This document shows positions 1 to 9,006 of a DNA stretch of 64,000 bases, one piece after another. Within the stretch, counting starts at the first letter, position 1, and every line of letters starts with the position of its first letter. A program made the translations under genes and the position numbers. Source of the DNA: Candidatus Omnitrophota bacterium (lineage in GTDB: Bacteria; Hinthialibacterota; Hinthialibacteria; Hinthialibacterales; Hinthialibacteraceae); assembly GCA_013177805.1 (NCBI GenBank), contig JABLXU010000005.1:1-64000 (forward strand), given 5' to 3'. Under the pieces are notes generated by a model, which saw only the letters and a list, made by a program, of their open reading frames with translations, ran no database searches and was not told the DNA's origin.

Positions 1-99
1 GTGGATGACCTCCTGCAACACGCGCACCTGGGCCAAGCACGGATGGAGAACCAGACACACCATGGCTGCCGCCAAACCCCAAACCGTGAATCGGCACAT
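1..99 (-). CDS. N-terminus of a secreted protein (partial)
   Basis: Only the first 33 codons lie in the window; the gene continues past position 1. The visible peptide begins MCRFTVWGLAAAMVC and has a short basic start, a hydrophobic core and an Ala-Gln stretch near residue 24, which is a typical Sec signal peptide. The start is supported by an AAGGAG ribosome binding site at 106-111 on the minus strand, about 6 bases upstream of the ATG. Nothing of the mature protein is visible, so the function is unknown. The export prediction is an inference from the leader alone. Confidence 0.6.
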   Translation of the reverse strand, partial: MCRFTVWGLAAAMVCLVLHPCLAQVRVLQEVIH

Positions 100-591
100 G
101 AGACACTCCTTGGATAGATAAATTCTTTATGCATACAACCGGAAATAAAGCAATATGAAAATATCGGAATTTTCAATAAACGTCAATAGGATAGTATAAA
201 TTTTTTTTTATGTAATATATCTTTACAAGGACATCAACATATTTTGAGAACTTGTCATCAAGGATTGCAGAGCAGGAGTATAGATATCGGCAAATGCCTG
301 TTATTGTTGATCTTGCCGGGATTGAGGGAACCAGCCGTGAATGATCCGGGCGTTTGTACGGATCCGCAATGAGGGCCCCCTGCTCCTCGACCGGAAACAC
401 CGGGTCCAGCAAAGCCGCCACCCGGGCCCCTCCTGCGTCATCCATGTACTCCCAGTGTGAAACCGCCAGTGGCAGGCAAAGCGGCCTTGGCAGACGCGGG
501 GTATGGAGGCCGCACGGTCCATCCCGCGGAGATCCTGCTCAATACGCCGGTACATCTTTCCACGAAACTCTAAGATACTTTTGCTGTTTTA
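100..591. other. intergenic stretch with possible decayed ORF
   Basis: No intact gene is visible. The part from about 120 to 290 is AT-rich. Between about 300 and 555 the minus strand has two overlapping open frames that could be one frameshifted reading frame (one frame starts MYRRIEQDLRGMD, the other continues with HWEYMDDAGGARVAALL). I do not recognise the product. It lies next to a transposase remnant, so it may be debris of an insertion event. Confidence 0.35.
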
Positions 592-744
592 CCCAATCGG
601 TGGTTTGTGGAAAGGATGTTCGCATGGTTCAACAGTGAACGCCGGTTGTCTAAGGATTATGAAGTCAATCCGCGGCATTCCGAAAATATGGTTCGGATCG
701 TCCTGTTGAAGAAAACCTTCGGGCGGTTGGGCCCGATTGCATGA
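592..744 (+). pseudogene. IS5-family transposase, C-terminal remnant
   Basis: The frame ending at the TGA at 742-744 reads [19 protein letters not shown], followed by [15 protein letters not shown]. This matches the conserved C-terminal end of IS5-group DDE transposases (typical form [22 protein letters not shown]), where the E of VER is the third catalytic acid. The upstream catalytic domain is missing and no inverted repeats were found, so this is a short dead fragment of about 50 codons. Confidence 0.75.
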
Positions 745-950
745 AGACAGGTACTAAAGCGGCTGTCCGGACCAAAATTAGTTGACAATATCCGGCTTTC
801 ACTTAAGAATAAGCACGACGACAACCTCGCGACGCACTGGTGTTCGGTTTCTGATTCGTCGAGGACCCACCTCTGGTTTCGCATGCAATTCGTACACCCT
901 CCGATCGAGTCGTGAATAAAGGATAATCCCCTAAGGAAAGGGATCCTACA

Positions 951-3900
951 ATGATCGCGATCATGGATACCATAATCCGTCCCGGATTTCCTGTCTTTCT
1001 GCTCTTGATCTCCTTGGCCATGGCCGGGAGCCTTCCCCAACGCGCGTCCGCCCAATCCACGCTCACCGAAACTCCGATCGTGACACCCGACGCAGGCCAG
1101 CCTCCGCCCGATCTTGAAATGCGGCCGGGCCGGAATCCCATGGAAATGGTGAAAGTGTTCATCCATTTTCAAGCAGCTCCGGGAGAGAACGAGAAGGCCC
1201 TGGTCCGCGCGGGGGGTGGAACAATCCGCCGGGCTTTCTGGTTGATCCCGGCCCTCTCCGCGGAGATTCCCCTGGCGGCCGTCGAGAACCTGCAAAAACT
1301 GCCCTTTGTTACCCGCATTGAGCCGGTCGTGCAAGCCTACGCGGTGGACGCGGAACTGGACAACACATGGGGTGTGAAGCGCATCCAGGCGGCGCTGTGC
1401 CACGCGGGGGGTAACAAGGGCGACGAGGTGAAGGTGGCGGTGATCGACACTGGAGTGGACTATACCCACCCCGACTTGAACCACAATTACGCGGGGGGAT
1501 ATGACTTCGTCAACGACGACACGGATCCCCGGGACGATCACGGCCATGGAACCCACGTGGCGGGAACCATCGCGGCCGAAGACGACACCTTCGGCGTGGT
1601 GGGGGTGGCTCCCAAGGCGAGGATTTACGCCCTGAAAGTCCTGGGCGCATCCGGCTCGGGCGGCTTCGACGATGTCATCGCAGCACTGCAATGGTGTATC
1701 GACAACGGAATCCAAGTCACGAACAATAGTTACGGCAGCAGCGTGGATCCGGGCACGGCGGTGCGCACGGCGTTCGCCAACGCGGCGGCGGCCGGCATCA
1801 TCCACGTGGCGGCGGCCGGCAACTCGGGGCCCGGGACGAATACCGTGATCTTTCCGGGGCAATACGATTCCACCATCGCCGTGGCCGCGGTGGACAGCGC
1901 CAACAACCGGGCCAGCTTCTCCAGCACGGGGCCGGCGGTGGAAGTGGCGGCGCCGGGAGTCAACATCTATTCGACAAACAATGGCGGCGGTTATACGTGG
2001 AAGAGTGGAACATCCATGGCCACGCCGCACGTGGCCGGGGTGGTCGCCTTGATGATCCGTCATGGGCTGAGCGGCCTGACCCAAATCCGGCAGGTCTTGC
2101 AGAGCACCGCGGATGACCTGGGGCCGGCGGGGCGGGACGACCAATACGGGTATGGTCTGGTGGATCCTGATGAGGCTGCGCCGCCGCGGGCTAATCTTGC
2201 CGCGCCGGTGGTGGACATCACGCGGCCCGGTACCGGGGCGAAATTTTTCGCGGGAGAAGGCGTGCCGTTCACCGGGAGCGCGCTGGACCCGGAAGAAGGG
2301 GACCTGTCCGCCAATCTCGCTTGGTCATCCAGCATCGACGGCGGTCCCTACGTGCCTGGCAGCGCGTCCTGGATCGCGTTTTTGAACAAGGGCAACCATA
2401 CGATCACGGCTCAAGTCAATGACGCGGGAGACAAACCGGGCAGCGATACGATCATGTTGATCGTGAAGGATCCCCCGGTGGCGCGGGACGACGCGGCGGC
2501 CGTGAATGAAGACACGGTCCTCGACATCAACGTCTTGGCGAACGATACCACGGACGCGGCGGGTGGCGCCCTCGGCGTAATCTCCCTCACGCAACCGGCC
2601 CATGGCGCCGCGGCCATCGTATCGAACCGGGCGCGCTACACGCCCAACGCGAATTTCAACGGCCCTGACGGCTTCACGTACACCATAAGGGACAGCCAGG
2701 GCCGGACCGACACCGCCGGCGTGAGCATCACAGTGAATCCGGTGAACGACTTTCCCGTGGCCAACGGCGACAGCGCTTCAACCGGCTTCAATGTCCCTGT
2801 GACCATCCCCGTGCTGGCCAACGACACCGACGCCGACGGAGACCCGCTCACTGTGTTGTCCGTCACACCCGGCGCGCACGGCTCAACCGCCATCAACGCG
2901 GACCAAACCATCACCTACACACCCAACGTCAACTTTTCGGGTTCGGATTCATTCAGTTATACGGTCAGCGACGGCCATGGCGGGACCGGCACGGCCCCGG
3001 TCTTGGTCACGGTGCGCGCGCCGGCTCCGACGCCGACACCAACCCCCGTTCCCCCGGTGACCGTTTATGAAGACGCCGAGGACGGCAGCACCGCGCGCTG
3101 GACGGTATACGACAACACTCCCCCGGGCGCGGTGATCCGCAACATCTTCGACGCCCCGGCCAACAGCCGGGTCATTCAATTCTCCGGCGCGGGGACCGAC
3201 AACGGCTACCGCCTGCGAAGTTCCAGCCTGGGACCGTGGAACAACCGGGCCCAGTTCGTGGTGGAATGGAGTTCGAAGTTCTCCGAATATTTTGTGGTGT
3301 ATATCGACGTGCAAACGGCGGCGGGACACCGGTACATGCAATACATCCCCGCGAACCGGAACGATCTGGGCATGGGAGAATATGTGTTCCACGGCCTGGG
3401 AGGAACAGCGCGGGACGGGCAATGGCACACCTTCACGCGGGATCTGCAGGCCGATTTGCAGGAAGCCCAGCCGGGGAACACCATCACGGAGGTCAACGGC
3501 TTTCTGATCCGCGGCAACGGCATGGTGGACAACATCCGGCTCCGCGCCTCCCTGCCGCCCAGTCCCACGCCAACCCCCACGCCCACGCGCACCCCAACGC
3601 CCACTCCCAAGCCGCTGGTGACCGTGTATGAAAACGCCGAGGATGGAAGCACCGCGCGCTGGGCGATTTACGACAACGATCCCACGGGCGCGGTAATCCG
3701 CAACATCTTCGACGCCTCGGTCAACAGCCGGGTCATTCATTTCTCCGGAGCAGAGACTAACAACGGCTACCGGCTCCTCGGTCCGGGATCGGGACCCTGG
3801 AAAAATCAAAGCCAGCTCGTGGCAGAATGGAGATTGAAATATTCGGAGTATTTCGTGGTGTATTTCGACGTGCAGACCACGGCGGGACACCGCTATTTGC

Positions 3901-4121
3901 AATACATCCCCGTAAACACGAACGATCTGGGTACGGGGGAGTACGTGCTCCACGGCCTGGGGACCACCGCGCGGGACGGGCAGTGGCATTCCTTCACGCG
4001 GGACTTGCAGGCCGATCTGCAGGAAGCCCAGCCGGGGAATGCCATCACGGAAGTCAACGGATTCCTGATCCGCGGCAACGGCATGGTGGACAATATTCAC
4101 TTGCGCGACGCCCTGCCTTGA
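951..4121 (+). CDS. secreted subtilisin-like serine protease (S8) with cadherin-like and duplicated C-terminal modules
   Basis: The 1056-residue product should be exported and cleave protein outside the cell. A signal peptide covers about residues 1-35 (cleavage near ASA). A short I9-like propeptide follows (about 65-130), then the S8 catalytic domain with Asp166 (VAVIDTGVDYTHPD), His199 (HGTHVAGT) and Ser355 (GTSMATPHVAG). Next come an Ig-like segment (about 410-510) and two Asn-Asp-rich cadherin/tandem-95-like repeats (about 510-690, LANDTDADGD). A Thr-Pro linker then leads to two copies of a module of about 160 residues joined by a second Thr-Pro linker. The ATG at 951 is chosen because GGAAAGGG lies 8 bases upstream; an in-frame ATG at 963 is possible. 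The gene stands alone. The catalytic triad is complete. Substrate is unknown. Confidence 0.9.
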   Translation: MIAIMDTIIRPGFPVFLLLISLAMAGSLPQRASAQSTLTETPIVTPDAGQPPPDLEMRPGRNPMEMVKVFIHFQAAPGENEKALVRAGGGTIRRAFWLIPALSAEIPLAAVENLQKLPFVTRIEPVVQAYAVDAELDNTWGVKRIQAALCHAGGNKGDEVKVAVIDTGVDYTHPDLNHNYAGGYDFVNDDTDPRDDHGHGTHVAGTIAAEDDTFGVVGVAPKARIYALKVLGASGSGGFDDVIAALQWCIDNGIQVTNNSYGSSVDPGTAVRTAFANAAAAGIIHVAAAGNSGPGTNTVIFPGQYDSTIAVAAVDSANNRASFSSTGPAVEVAAPGVNIYSTNNGGGYTWKSGTSMATPHVAGVVALMIRHGLSGLTQIRQVLQSTADDLGPAGRDDQYGYGLVDPDEAAPPRANLAAPVVDITRPGTGAKFFAGEGVPFTGSALDPEEGDLSANLAWSSSIDGGPYVPGSASWIAFLNKGNHTITAQVNDAGDKPGSDTIMLIVKDPPVARDDAAAVNEDTVLDINVLANDTTDAAGGALGVISLTQPAHGAAAIVSNRARYTPNANFNGPDGFTYTIRDSQGRTDTAGVSITVNPVNDFPVANGDSASTGFNVPVTIPVLANDTDADGDPLTVLSVTPGAHGSTAINADQTITYTPNVNFSGSDSFSYTVSDGHGGTGTAPVLVTVRAPAPTPTPTPVPPVTVYEDAEDGSTARWTVYDNTPPGAVIRNIFDAPANSRVIQFSGAGTDNGYRLRSSSLGPWNNRAQFVVEWSSKFSEYFVVYIDVQTAAGHRYMQYIPANRNDLGMGEYVFHGLGGTARDGQWHTFTRDLQADLQEAQPGNTITEVNGFLIRGNGMVDNIRLRASLPPSPTPTPTPTRTPTPTPKPLVTVYENAEDGSTARWAIYDNDPTGAVIRNIFDASVNSRVIHFSGAETNNGYRLLGPGSGPWKNQSQLVAEWRLKYSEYFVVYFDVQTTAGHRYLQYIPVNTNDLGTGEYVLHGLGTTARDGQWHSFTRDLQADLQEAQPGNAITEVNGFLIRGNGMVDNIHLRDALP
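3055..4118 (+). repeat. in-gene duplication of a C-terminal surface module
   Basis: Two copies of about 500 bp (3055-3552 and 3616-4118) encode near-identical modules. Each contains a stretch like VTVYEDAEDGSTARW, then YDN, GAVIRNIFDA, NSRVI, FSGA, NGYRL, and ends with FLIRGNGMVDNI. A linker with repeated CCCACGCC units (Thr-Pro codons) separates them. The fold is probably a beta-sandwich for carbohydrate or surface binding, which is inference. Confidence 0.8.
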
Positions 4122-4129
4122 ACAGAAAC

Positions 4130-4601
4130 GGCGGCGGCGCGGCGGTGTCCTCCTCCCCGAATCCTACTCCAACCCCCTCCACGGTGCAGTCGAAGTCCGC
4201 CCAGGCCCGCCGCAAGGCCCGCACGATCAAATACGCCAGCATCACCACCGGCATGTGCCCCCGGGTGCCGGCCTCGGTGCGCACAAACACCGGCCGGACT
4301 TCCCAGTGCGTGGTCTTGCAGGTCCGGAACGCCCGCTCCACTGCGGCCAAATCCTGGTAGCGTTCATGCACGCGTGGGCATCGGCCACGGCGGCCGGCCA
4401 ATCGGTTTTAATCACGTAACACCCGTCCAGGCGGGTGATCTCCTCGGACGCGTCTTCCTCCCGCCGCAGGGTGATCGTCCGTTTCCGCACGGCGGCCGCG
4501 AGCCGGGCCTCCACCCGGAGTTTCGCGATCCGGTTGTGCACTCGCTGCCACACCTTGTCCGCGCGGGCCCGCGGGTGGGCTTGCAGGTTGGCGTATGTCA
4601 A
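4130..4601 (-). pseudogene. IS1634-like transposase remnant, frameshifted
   Basis: The minus strand encodes LDGCYVIKTDWPAAVADAH in one frame. The sequence then jumps to another frame reading VHERYQDLAAVERAFRTCK, followed by HWEVRPVFVRTEAGTRGHM and VVMLAYLIVRALRRAW. This order is the C-terminal half of IS1634/IS4-type transposases, with the catalytic Glu in the VERAFR motif. One frameshift near 4370 and the missing N-terminal half show that it is inactive. No terminal inverted repeats were recognised. Confidence 0.75.
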
Positions 4602-4980
4602 GAGTTATTATAAAAATATTCGTGACTGCATTTGGGGATCAAAATGGACTTATATGGTTCATTTTATTGAGTTAGTGAATTCGGGGGAGGTGAAGATCCG
4701 CTACAAACTAATATCCCTCACAAGGGCTCTCTTGCGGACATAGAGGAAGAGGTCTGAATCAAGATAGTCAGGATATCCAGGATGACCAGGAGTTGTGGGC
4801 TATGCTGGGCTTTGAATCCACCCGACGGACAGCCAGGGGTGATGCCCCTGTCTAACTAATATAGGATCGCCCCTGTGGGGCGTAGACCAACATGTATGCC
4901 TGCACCAAAAAGGTTTTTCTTCATCCATACCCTATTCGGGGGGGGAGGTGAGGGGATACAAGATCCACGTCATGTATTGA
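4602..4980. other. intergenic, no gene seen
   Basis: No convincing coding frame. The segment around 4840-4890 has small GC-rich inverted motifs (GCCCCTGT and GGGGCG). It separates the dead transposase from the 3' end of the large metalloprotease gene. Confidence 0.5.
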
Positions 4981-7900
4981 TCAAAAGAGTGACCACTCCT
5001 CGACCCGTGTGGCCGCAGGGGGGAACACTTCCAGATCAAAGCCGGCCTGGTTGTTCGATAAATCCTTTTCCTGAATCGTTTTATCCACAAGTTCAGCCAT
5101 GGCGGACAGAGGCATCGTTCCCGCAACGGGATACAGGATATCGAAGAGAATATCCTGAACCTGATTGCCCAGGGCGCTGAAGGTCTGGGAGCCCAGTGAC
5201 TGATTGGTCCGCATGTCGAGGAGTGTCAATTGGATCTCTTGGCTATCACCCGCCAGAAGCACACTCACACCCACGCTTGCGGATTCGTTGGCGTGGATTT
5301 CACCGGGAACCGTCCATAGAGAGACAAGTTGGAGATCGGGTGTGTCCGCCGGCGGCAGGACGGAGACCTGGACGGATTGTTCCGAGGTGTTTCCCTCTGA
5401 GTCGTGAGCGGAAAACCTGAGGATATGGTCTCCCGGCGTGAGGATTTGCGCGGGGAGCAATTCACCGGTCCCCAAGCTCCCATCCCGGTTGGAAGTCCAC
5501 GAAAGCGCGGAATCCGGTAAAACGCCGTCTTCGATATCATAGGCTTCGCCTCGAAGCACGATGGGTAACCTCCCGGCGTAGCGTAAACCGTTTTGTGGTT
5601 CCAGAACAAAGACTGAGGGCGCATGCCCGGGCACCGTGAAGGAGGGAGAGAGGGCGCGGGCGGTGTTGACTCCATCGGTAACCAATACCTGCACGTGTCC
5701 ATCGGCGCTGCCCGGAAGGGGGGACGCGTCGAACTCGAAGACCGAGCCGGGGGTGATCCATTCCACGAAGAGCGGCTCGGCCCGGGACGCGGTGGCGATG
5801 TATGAGGCGGCATAAGACAGTGCATCGCCGTCGAGGTCGGACGCGGTCAGCGTGACCCGGAAGCGGCGGTTTTCCAGGGGAAGGATGGAATCGACGCGCA
5901 GATCCGGCGCGTTGAGGCTGACCTCGCGTTCGGCCAGGATCTGCTGCCGCCGGGTGATTTGGATTTTCCGCGTCCCGGCGGGATAGGGCAGATAAAAGGC
6001 GAACAGGCTCGTAAACTGGTCATCCGGACTCTGTTCATCAGCCAGGGCAAAGGATTGCGAGGCGAGAAGTTGGTTTTGCGCGTCCCGGAAATCAACCTGG
6101 TATTCACCGGCGGTCACAATATCCGGGATGGCGCGTTCCGAAAGAAAGAAGGGATCGAGGACCACTTGGCCGTCCGGCAGCAAGCGTCCGGAAAGGAAGA
6201 CCGTCTTGTCCGTGGAGGCCGCCGGGCGCAGGCGTTTGCCGGCGGGTGAGGAGGTGGAGGCGGTCAGTTTTTCGAGCAGCGTGGCGTATTCTTCCTTCAT
6301 GATCCAGCCGGCGCTGTCGCCGTTTTCGGTGGCTTCCATCAAGGCCCGATGGGAGGATGGCCGTTTGACTGGACGCCGCCCGGTGACGTGGCGCACATCC
6401 CAGCCGTCGGTGGCGGGTTCGTCGTTATGGCCGATGCCGATGACCTGATGGCCGTTTTCATGCGCGGTGACAAACGAGGCGGCGGTTTCGGAAATGAAGA
6501 CAAACCGGCTCACGGTGAGGGGGGCGTATCCGGCCACCTCCGCGCTGTCGAAGATAGTGCGGGTCCAGTCGGTCAGGAAACTGGTGCGCGGGGGCCGTTG
6601 GCTTTTGCCTGGGGTGATCCAAATGTAGCGGTCGATGTATTCCTGGCCGGGGACATCCAGCGAGCCGGCCAGCAGCCACATGGCCAGCGTACTGAAGGAG
6701 GAAGGATATTTAAATGTGTCACGGGTGAAATAAAACTCGGCCTGCCGCCGGGGAACGGGATAGACGGCCACTACCCGCTCGAATTGCTCGCGGGCGACCT
6801 GCTGGAGTCCATCGTCGGATTTCAGGAAAGGTTTCGTATCGGTCTCCAGGGTCCGGAACGAAAACGTCATGCGGCTGTCGTTGGCGTCCTGGTACCGGCG
6901 TAATTCGTACGCTTCCTGGGCGCGCGCCACCGGCGATCCCGAGAAATCCAGACGCGCGTTGACGGTCATCGTGGTCCCGGGCGGATGGTGCCCCCGCGTG
7001 GCGGGAAACTCGAAATTGAAGGCTTCCAGGGCTTGCCGGTCCAGGTTAATCGCCGACCGGCCGGTATTCGGGCGTGATTTAGGGATGATGTACGTCACCC
7101 CCCCCTCGTACCAGATGTCGGCGGGGATCGAGTCGGTCACGCCATCCGCGTCGATCACACACAGCGCATCGGGGATATGGGTGGGATCGGGCGGCGACCA
7201 GATCAGGAAGACTTTGATCATGGTGGATTTGTTCTGGATCAAGGGGACGGTTTCCTCCAATTCAGCGCCTGGGGGATCCTGGATCACCTGGATGGGGTGG
7301 ATGTCCAACTCGATCCCCGGAAAGAGCGTGGGAGTGGGTGGCGTAACCACCACCGGCGTGGGGGTGGCGGTGGGGTAAGGCGTTACGGTCAGCGCGGGTG
7401 TGGGAGTCGGGGTGGGGGTCGGCGTGGAAGTGGGCGTAGGAGTGGGGGTGGAAGTCGAAGTGGCCGTGGGCGTGGGCGTGGCGGTCGGCGCGGGATTATC
7501 CACGAATAGGACTCCGGTTCCCGACGGCACAGTGGCGGTGGTGAAAGACCCCACGATGGCCTCCACGCACTCGCACGACACGGTGACGGTGTAGACATTC
7601 TCCTGCGAGGATTCGGTCACAGCGGAAGCCAGGCATTGGTTGAGGCCGGCAGCGGCCAGGGCGTTCTTGAGCGCCTTGCTGATCTTGAAGGCGACGGTGG
7701 CCGAGAGATCGCCGGTTTCGATGGCCGCCTCGGCTTTCACCACGATGGGCGCGCCACCGCCCAGCGGATAGATCGTCAGTTGGATGCCGATGGTTCCCGC
7801 CTCCCGCGCTCCCGTGCGTTCGGCGGTGACGTGCATCCGCAGGGTGGCCTTGGTTCCCGGCGGGCAGGTGGGGGTGGGTGTGGGCGCCGAGCTGGGGACT

Positions 7901-8265
7901 TCGACCATAACCTCGATGATGTGCGATCCCACTTCCGTGCAGAGTTCGGTGTTGCCCTGCCAGGAGATGGCAATGATGGTGGATCCTTCCTGCTTGGCGG
8001 TTACGGTGTAGGTTTGAGTGACCACGGGGCCGGTGGACATCGGATCGACGGAAATGATATTGGGATCGCCGATTTCGATAAAGGTGACGGCCGTGCATCC
8101 GCTGCGGTCCAGAATGGAGAAAGTACTCTGGCTGCCGATCCCGGTGAGGGAGATGAAGCTGGTGTCGAACTCATGCGCGGAGGGAGAAACCGCCATCCCG
8201 GCCAAGAACCATCCCCAAACACAAAGGGAACGAATTATTGTTGGTAAAACAGAGGGAGTGTACAT
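4981..8265 (-). CDS. large secreted zinc metalloprotease-like protein with Thr/Pro linker
   Basis: The 1094-residue product has a signal peptide (MYTPSVLPTIIRSLCVWGW, cleavage after about residue 30), two Cys-containing beta-rich domains (about 35-260) and a long linker of Thr-Pro repeats (about 260-310). The protease region carries the zinc motif HENGHQVIGIGH: His602, Glu603, His606 and a third His at 613. The spacing HExxH-x6-H is one residue longer than the classical metzincin HExxHxxGxxH. Ig/CARDB-like beta domains fill the C-terminal 350 residues. The open frame extends upstream to 8409, but the ATG at 8265 has AAAGGAG upstream and begins a proper signal peptide, so it is preferred. It probably acts outside the cell on proteins. 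The exact peptidase family is uncertain. Confidence 0.75.
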   Translation of the reverse strand: MYTPSVLPTIIRSLCVWGWFLAGMAVSPSAHEFDTSFISLTGIGSQSTFSILDRSGCTAVTFIEIGDPNIISVDPMSTGPVVTQTYTVTAKQEGSTIIAISWQGNTELCTEVGSHIIEVMVEVPSSAPTPTPTCPPGTKATLRMHVTAERTGAREAGTIGIQLTIYPLGGGAPIVVKAEAAIETGDLSATVAFKISKALKNALAAAGLNQCLASAVTESSQENVYTVTVSCECVEAIVGSFTTATVPSGTGVLFVDNPAPTATPTPTATSTSTPTPTPTSTPTPTPTPTPALTVTPYPTATPTPVVVTPPTPTLFPGIELDIHPIQVIQDPPGAELEETVPLIQNKSTMIKVFLIWSPPDPTHIPDALCVIDADGVTDSIPADIWYEGGVTYIIPKSRPNTGRSAINLDRQALEAFNFEFPATRGHHPPGTTMTVNARLDFSGSPVARAQEAYELRRYQDANDSRMTFSFRTLETDTKPFLKSDDGLQQVAREQFERVVAVYPVPRRQAEFYFTRDTFKYPSSFSTLAMWLLAGSLDVPGQEYIDRYIWITPGKSQRPPRTSFLTDWTRTIFDSAEVAGYAPLTVSRFVFISETAASFVTAHENGHQVIGIGHNDEPATDGWDVRHVTGRRPVKRPSSHRALMEATENGDSAGWIMKEEYATLLEKLTASTSSPAGKRLRPAASTDKTVFLSGRLLPDGQVVLDPFFLSERAIPDIVTAGEYQVDFRDAQNQLLASQSFALADEQSPDDQFTSLFAFYLPYPAGTRKIQITRRQQILAEREVSLNAPDLRVDSILPLENRRFRVTLTASDLDGDALSYAASYIATASRAEPLFVEWITPGSVFEFDASPLPGSADGHVQVLVTDGVNTARALSPSFTVPGHAPSVFVLEPQNGLRYAGRLPIVLRGEAYDIEDGVLPDSALSWTSNRDGSLGTGELLPAQILTPGDHILRFSAHDSEGNTSEQSVQVSVLPPADTPDLQLVSLWTVPGEIHANESASVGVSVLLAGDSQEIQLTLLDMRTNQSLGSQTFSALGNQVQDILFDILYPVAGTMPLSAMAELVDKTIQEKDLSNNQAGFDLEVFPPAATRVEEWSLF

Positions 8266-8296
8266 AAGGAGTGCTCCTTTACAGCGGTTGGCGGGG

Positions 8297-8405
8297 GAAA
8301 TCCAGGATGCGGATGAATGGTGGAGATTATACACTTCCAACGCCAATTTGGTCAACACATCCCCGGGTGAAATCCAGGATGCGGATGAATGGTGGAGATT
8401 ATACA
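8297..8405. repeat. 37-bp direct repeat pair upstream of the metalloprotease gene
   Basis: An identical 37-bp sequence containing CCAGGATGCGGATGAATGG occurs at 8297-8333 and 8369-8405, start to start 72 bp. Both lie just upstream of the start at 8265 in the region expected to hold its promoter. They could be binding sites or a local duplication. Confidence 0.85.
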
Positions 8406-8557
8406 GCAAAAGTATATAAAATGCATAAATATTATTGAGAAAAATTGAATTGAGGCGTAAATATGTGGTTCATCCGGGAAGTGCGTACCTAATGAGGTAA
8501 AATCGATTTCATTCACTCCGGGATGAGGGCGGACACCAAGGTCCGCCCCTACAAAAA

Positions 8558-8595
8558 TACCCTCACCCTAGCCCTCTCCCAGAGGGAGAGGGGAT
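8558..8595. repeat. dispersed palindromic repeat, copy 1
   Basis: The unit TACCCTCACCCTAGCCC is followed by the palindrome CCCTCTCCCAGAGGGAGAGGG. The same type of intergenic element occurs at 8876-8913 with one base different, and a degenerate copy lies at about 45554-45583. It can form a hairpin in RNA. Similar elements are common between genes of many GC-rich bacteria. Confidence 0.75.
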
Positions 8596-8875
8596 TTTGG
8601 GGTGGTTTGCATCGATTTCATCAAAGAGATGTGAACCGGCCATCGGAAAAAAAGTACACACTTACCGGATGAACCATATATTATTTACTAACTTAAGTGG
8701 ACATAGGCGGTTTTCCCGGATTAAAATCCGGGGCTACTCACGTGCGGCCCTGGCCTGACATTAGCCCAAGGTTGAAACTCCGGGCTGCTTTGAAGCCATC
8801 CCCTAAAGGGGATCCAACTTATTGATTAACAAGGGTTTATGAGTTTTTTGCAAGGTAAACGCATAACGAAAAGCC

Positions 8876-8913
8876 TACCCTCACCCTAACCCTCTCCCAG
8901 AGGGAGAGGGGAT
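8876..8913. repeat. dispersed palindromic repeat, copy 2
   Basis: Second near-identical copy of the 38-bp element at 8558-8595, with CCCTAACCC in place of CCCTAGCCC. It lies about 90 bp beyond the 3' end of the pseudopilin gene. Confidence 0.75.
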
Positions 8914-9006
8914 AGTGTGAGTTAGTGTGAGTGAGGGGTGGCGAGAGGGGAGCGTATCCATCCCGCTGATAGTTTCCGGATGAACCGGATTTATCAATTC
9001 AGCGGT

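Larger units (their letters stand above)
8406..9006. other. intergenic region rich in inverted and dispersed repeats
   Basis: No gene is visible. Besides the two copies of a palindromic 38-bp repeat listed separately, it has an inverted ATCCCCTAAAGGGGAT near 8800 and motifs such as GGACACCAAGGTCC near 8532. The region lies between the divergent upstream end of the metalloprotease gene and the 3' end of a pseudopilin gene. Confidence 0.5.

Noticed and set aside
657-2144. Long minus-strand open frame of 495 codons opposite the subtilisin gene
   Set aside because: It lies antisense to the clearly coding S8 protease, has no ribosome binding site or family match, and its composition (Arg/His/Gly-rich) is typical of an antisense shadow of GC-rich genes.
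2949-4100. Minus-strand frame of 383 codons opposite the duplicated C-terminal modules
   Set aside because: It is a shadow of the plus-strand repeats; the repeated antisense peptides follow from the DNA duplication.
7400-7594. Gly/Val-rich plus-strand frame in the metalloprotease gene
   Set aside because: It is the antisense reading of the Thr-Pro linker repeats (GTGGG units), not a gene.
8558-8913. CRISPR-like array because of repeated palindromic elements
   Set aside because: Only two near-identical copies 318 bp apart with no regular spacers and no cas genes; it fits a dispersed intergenic repeat.
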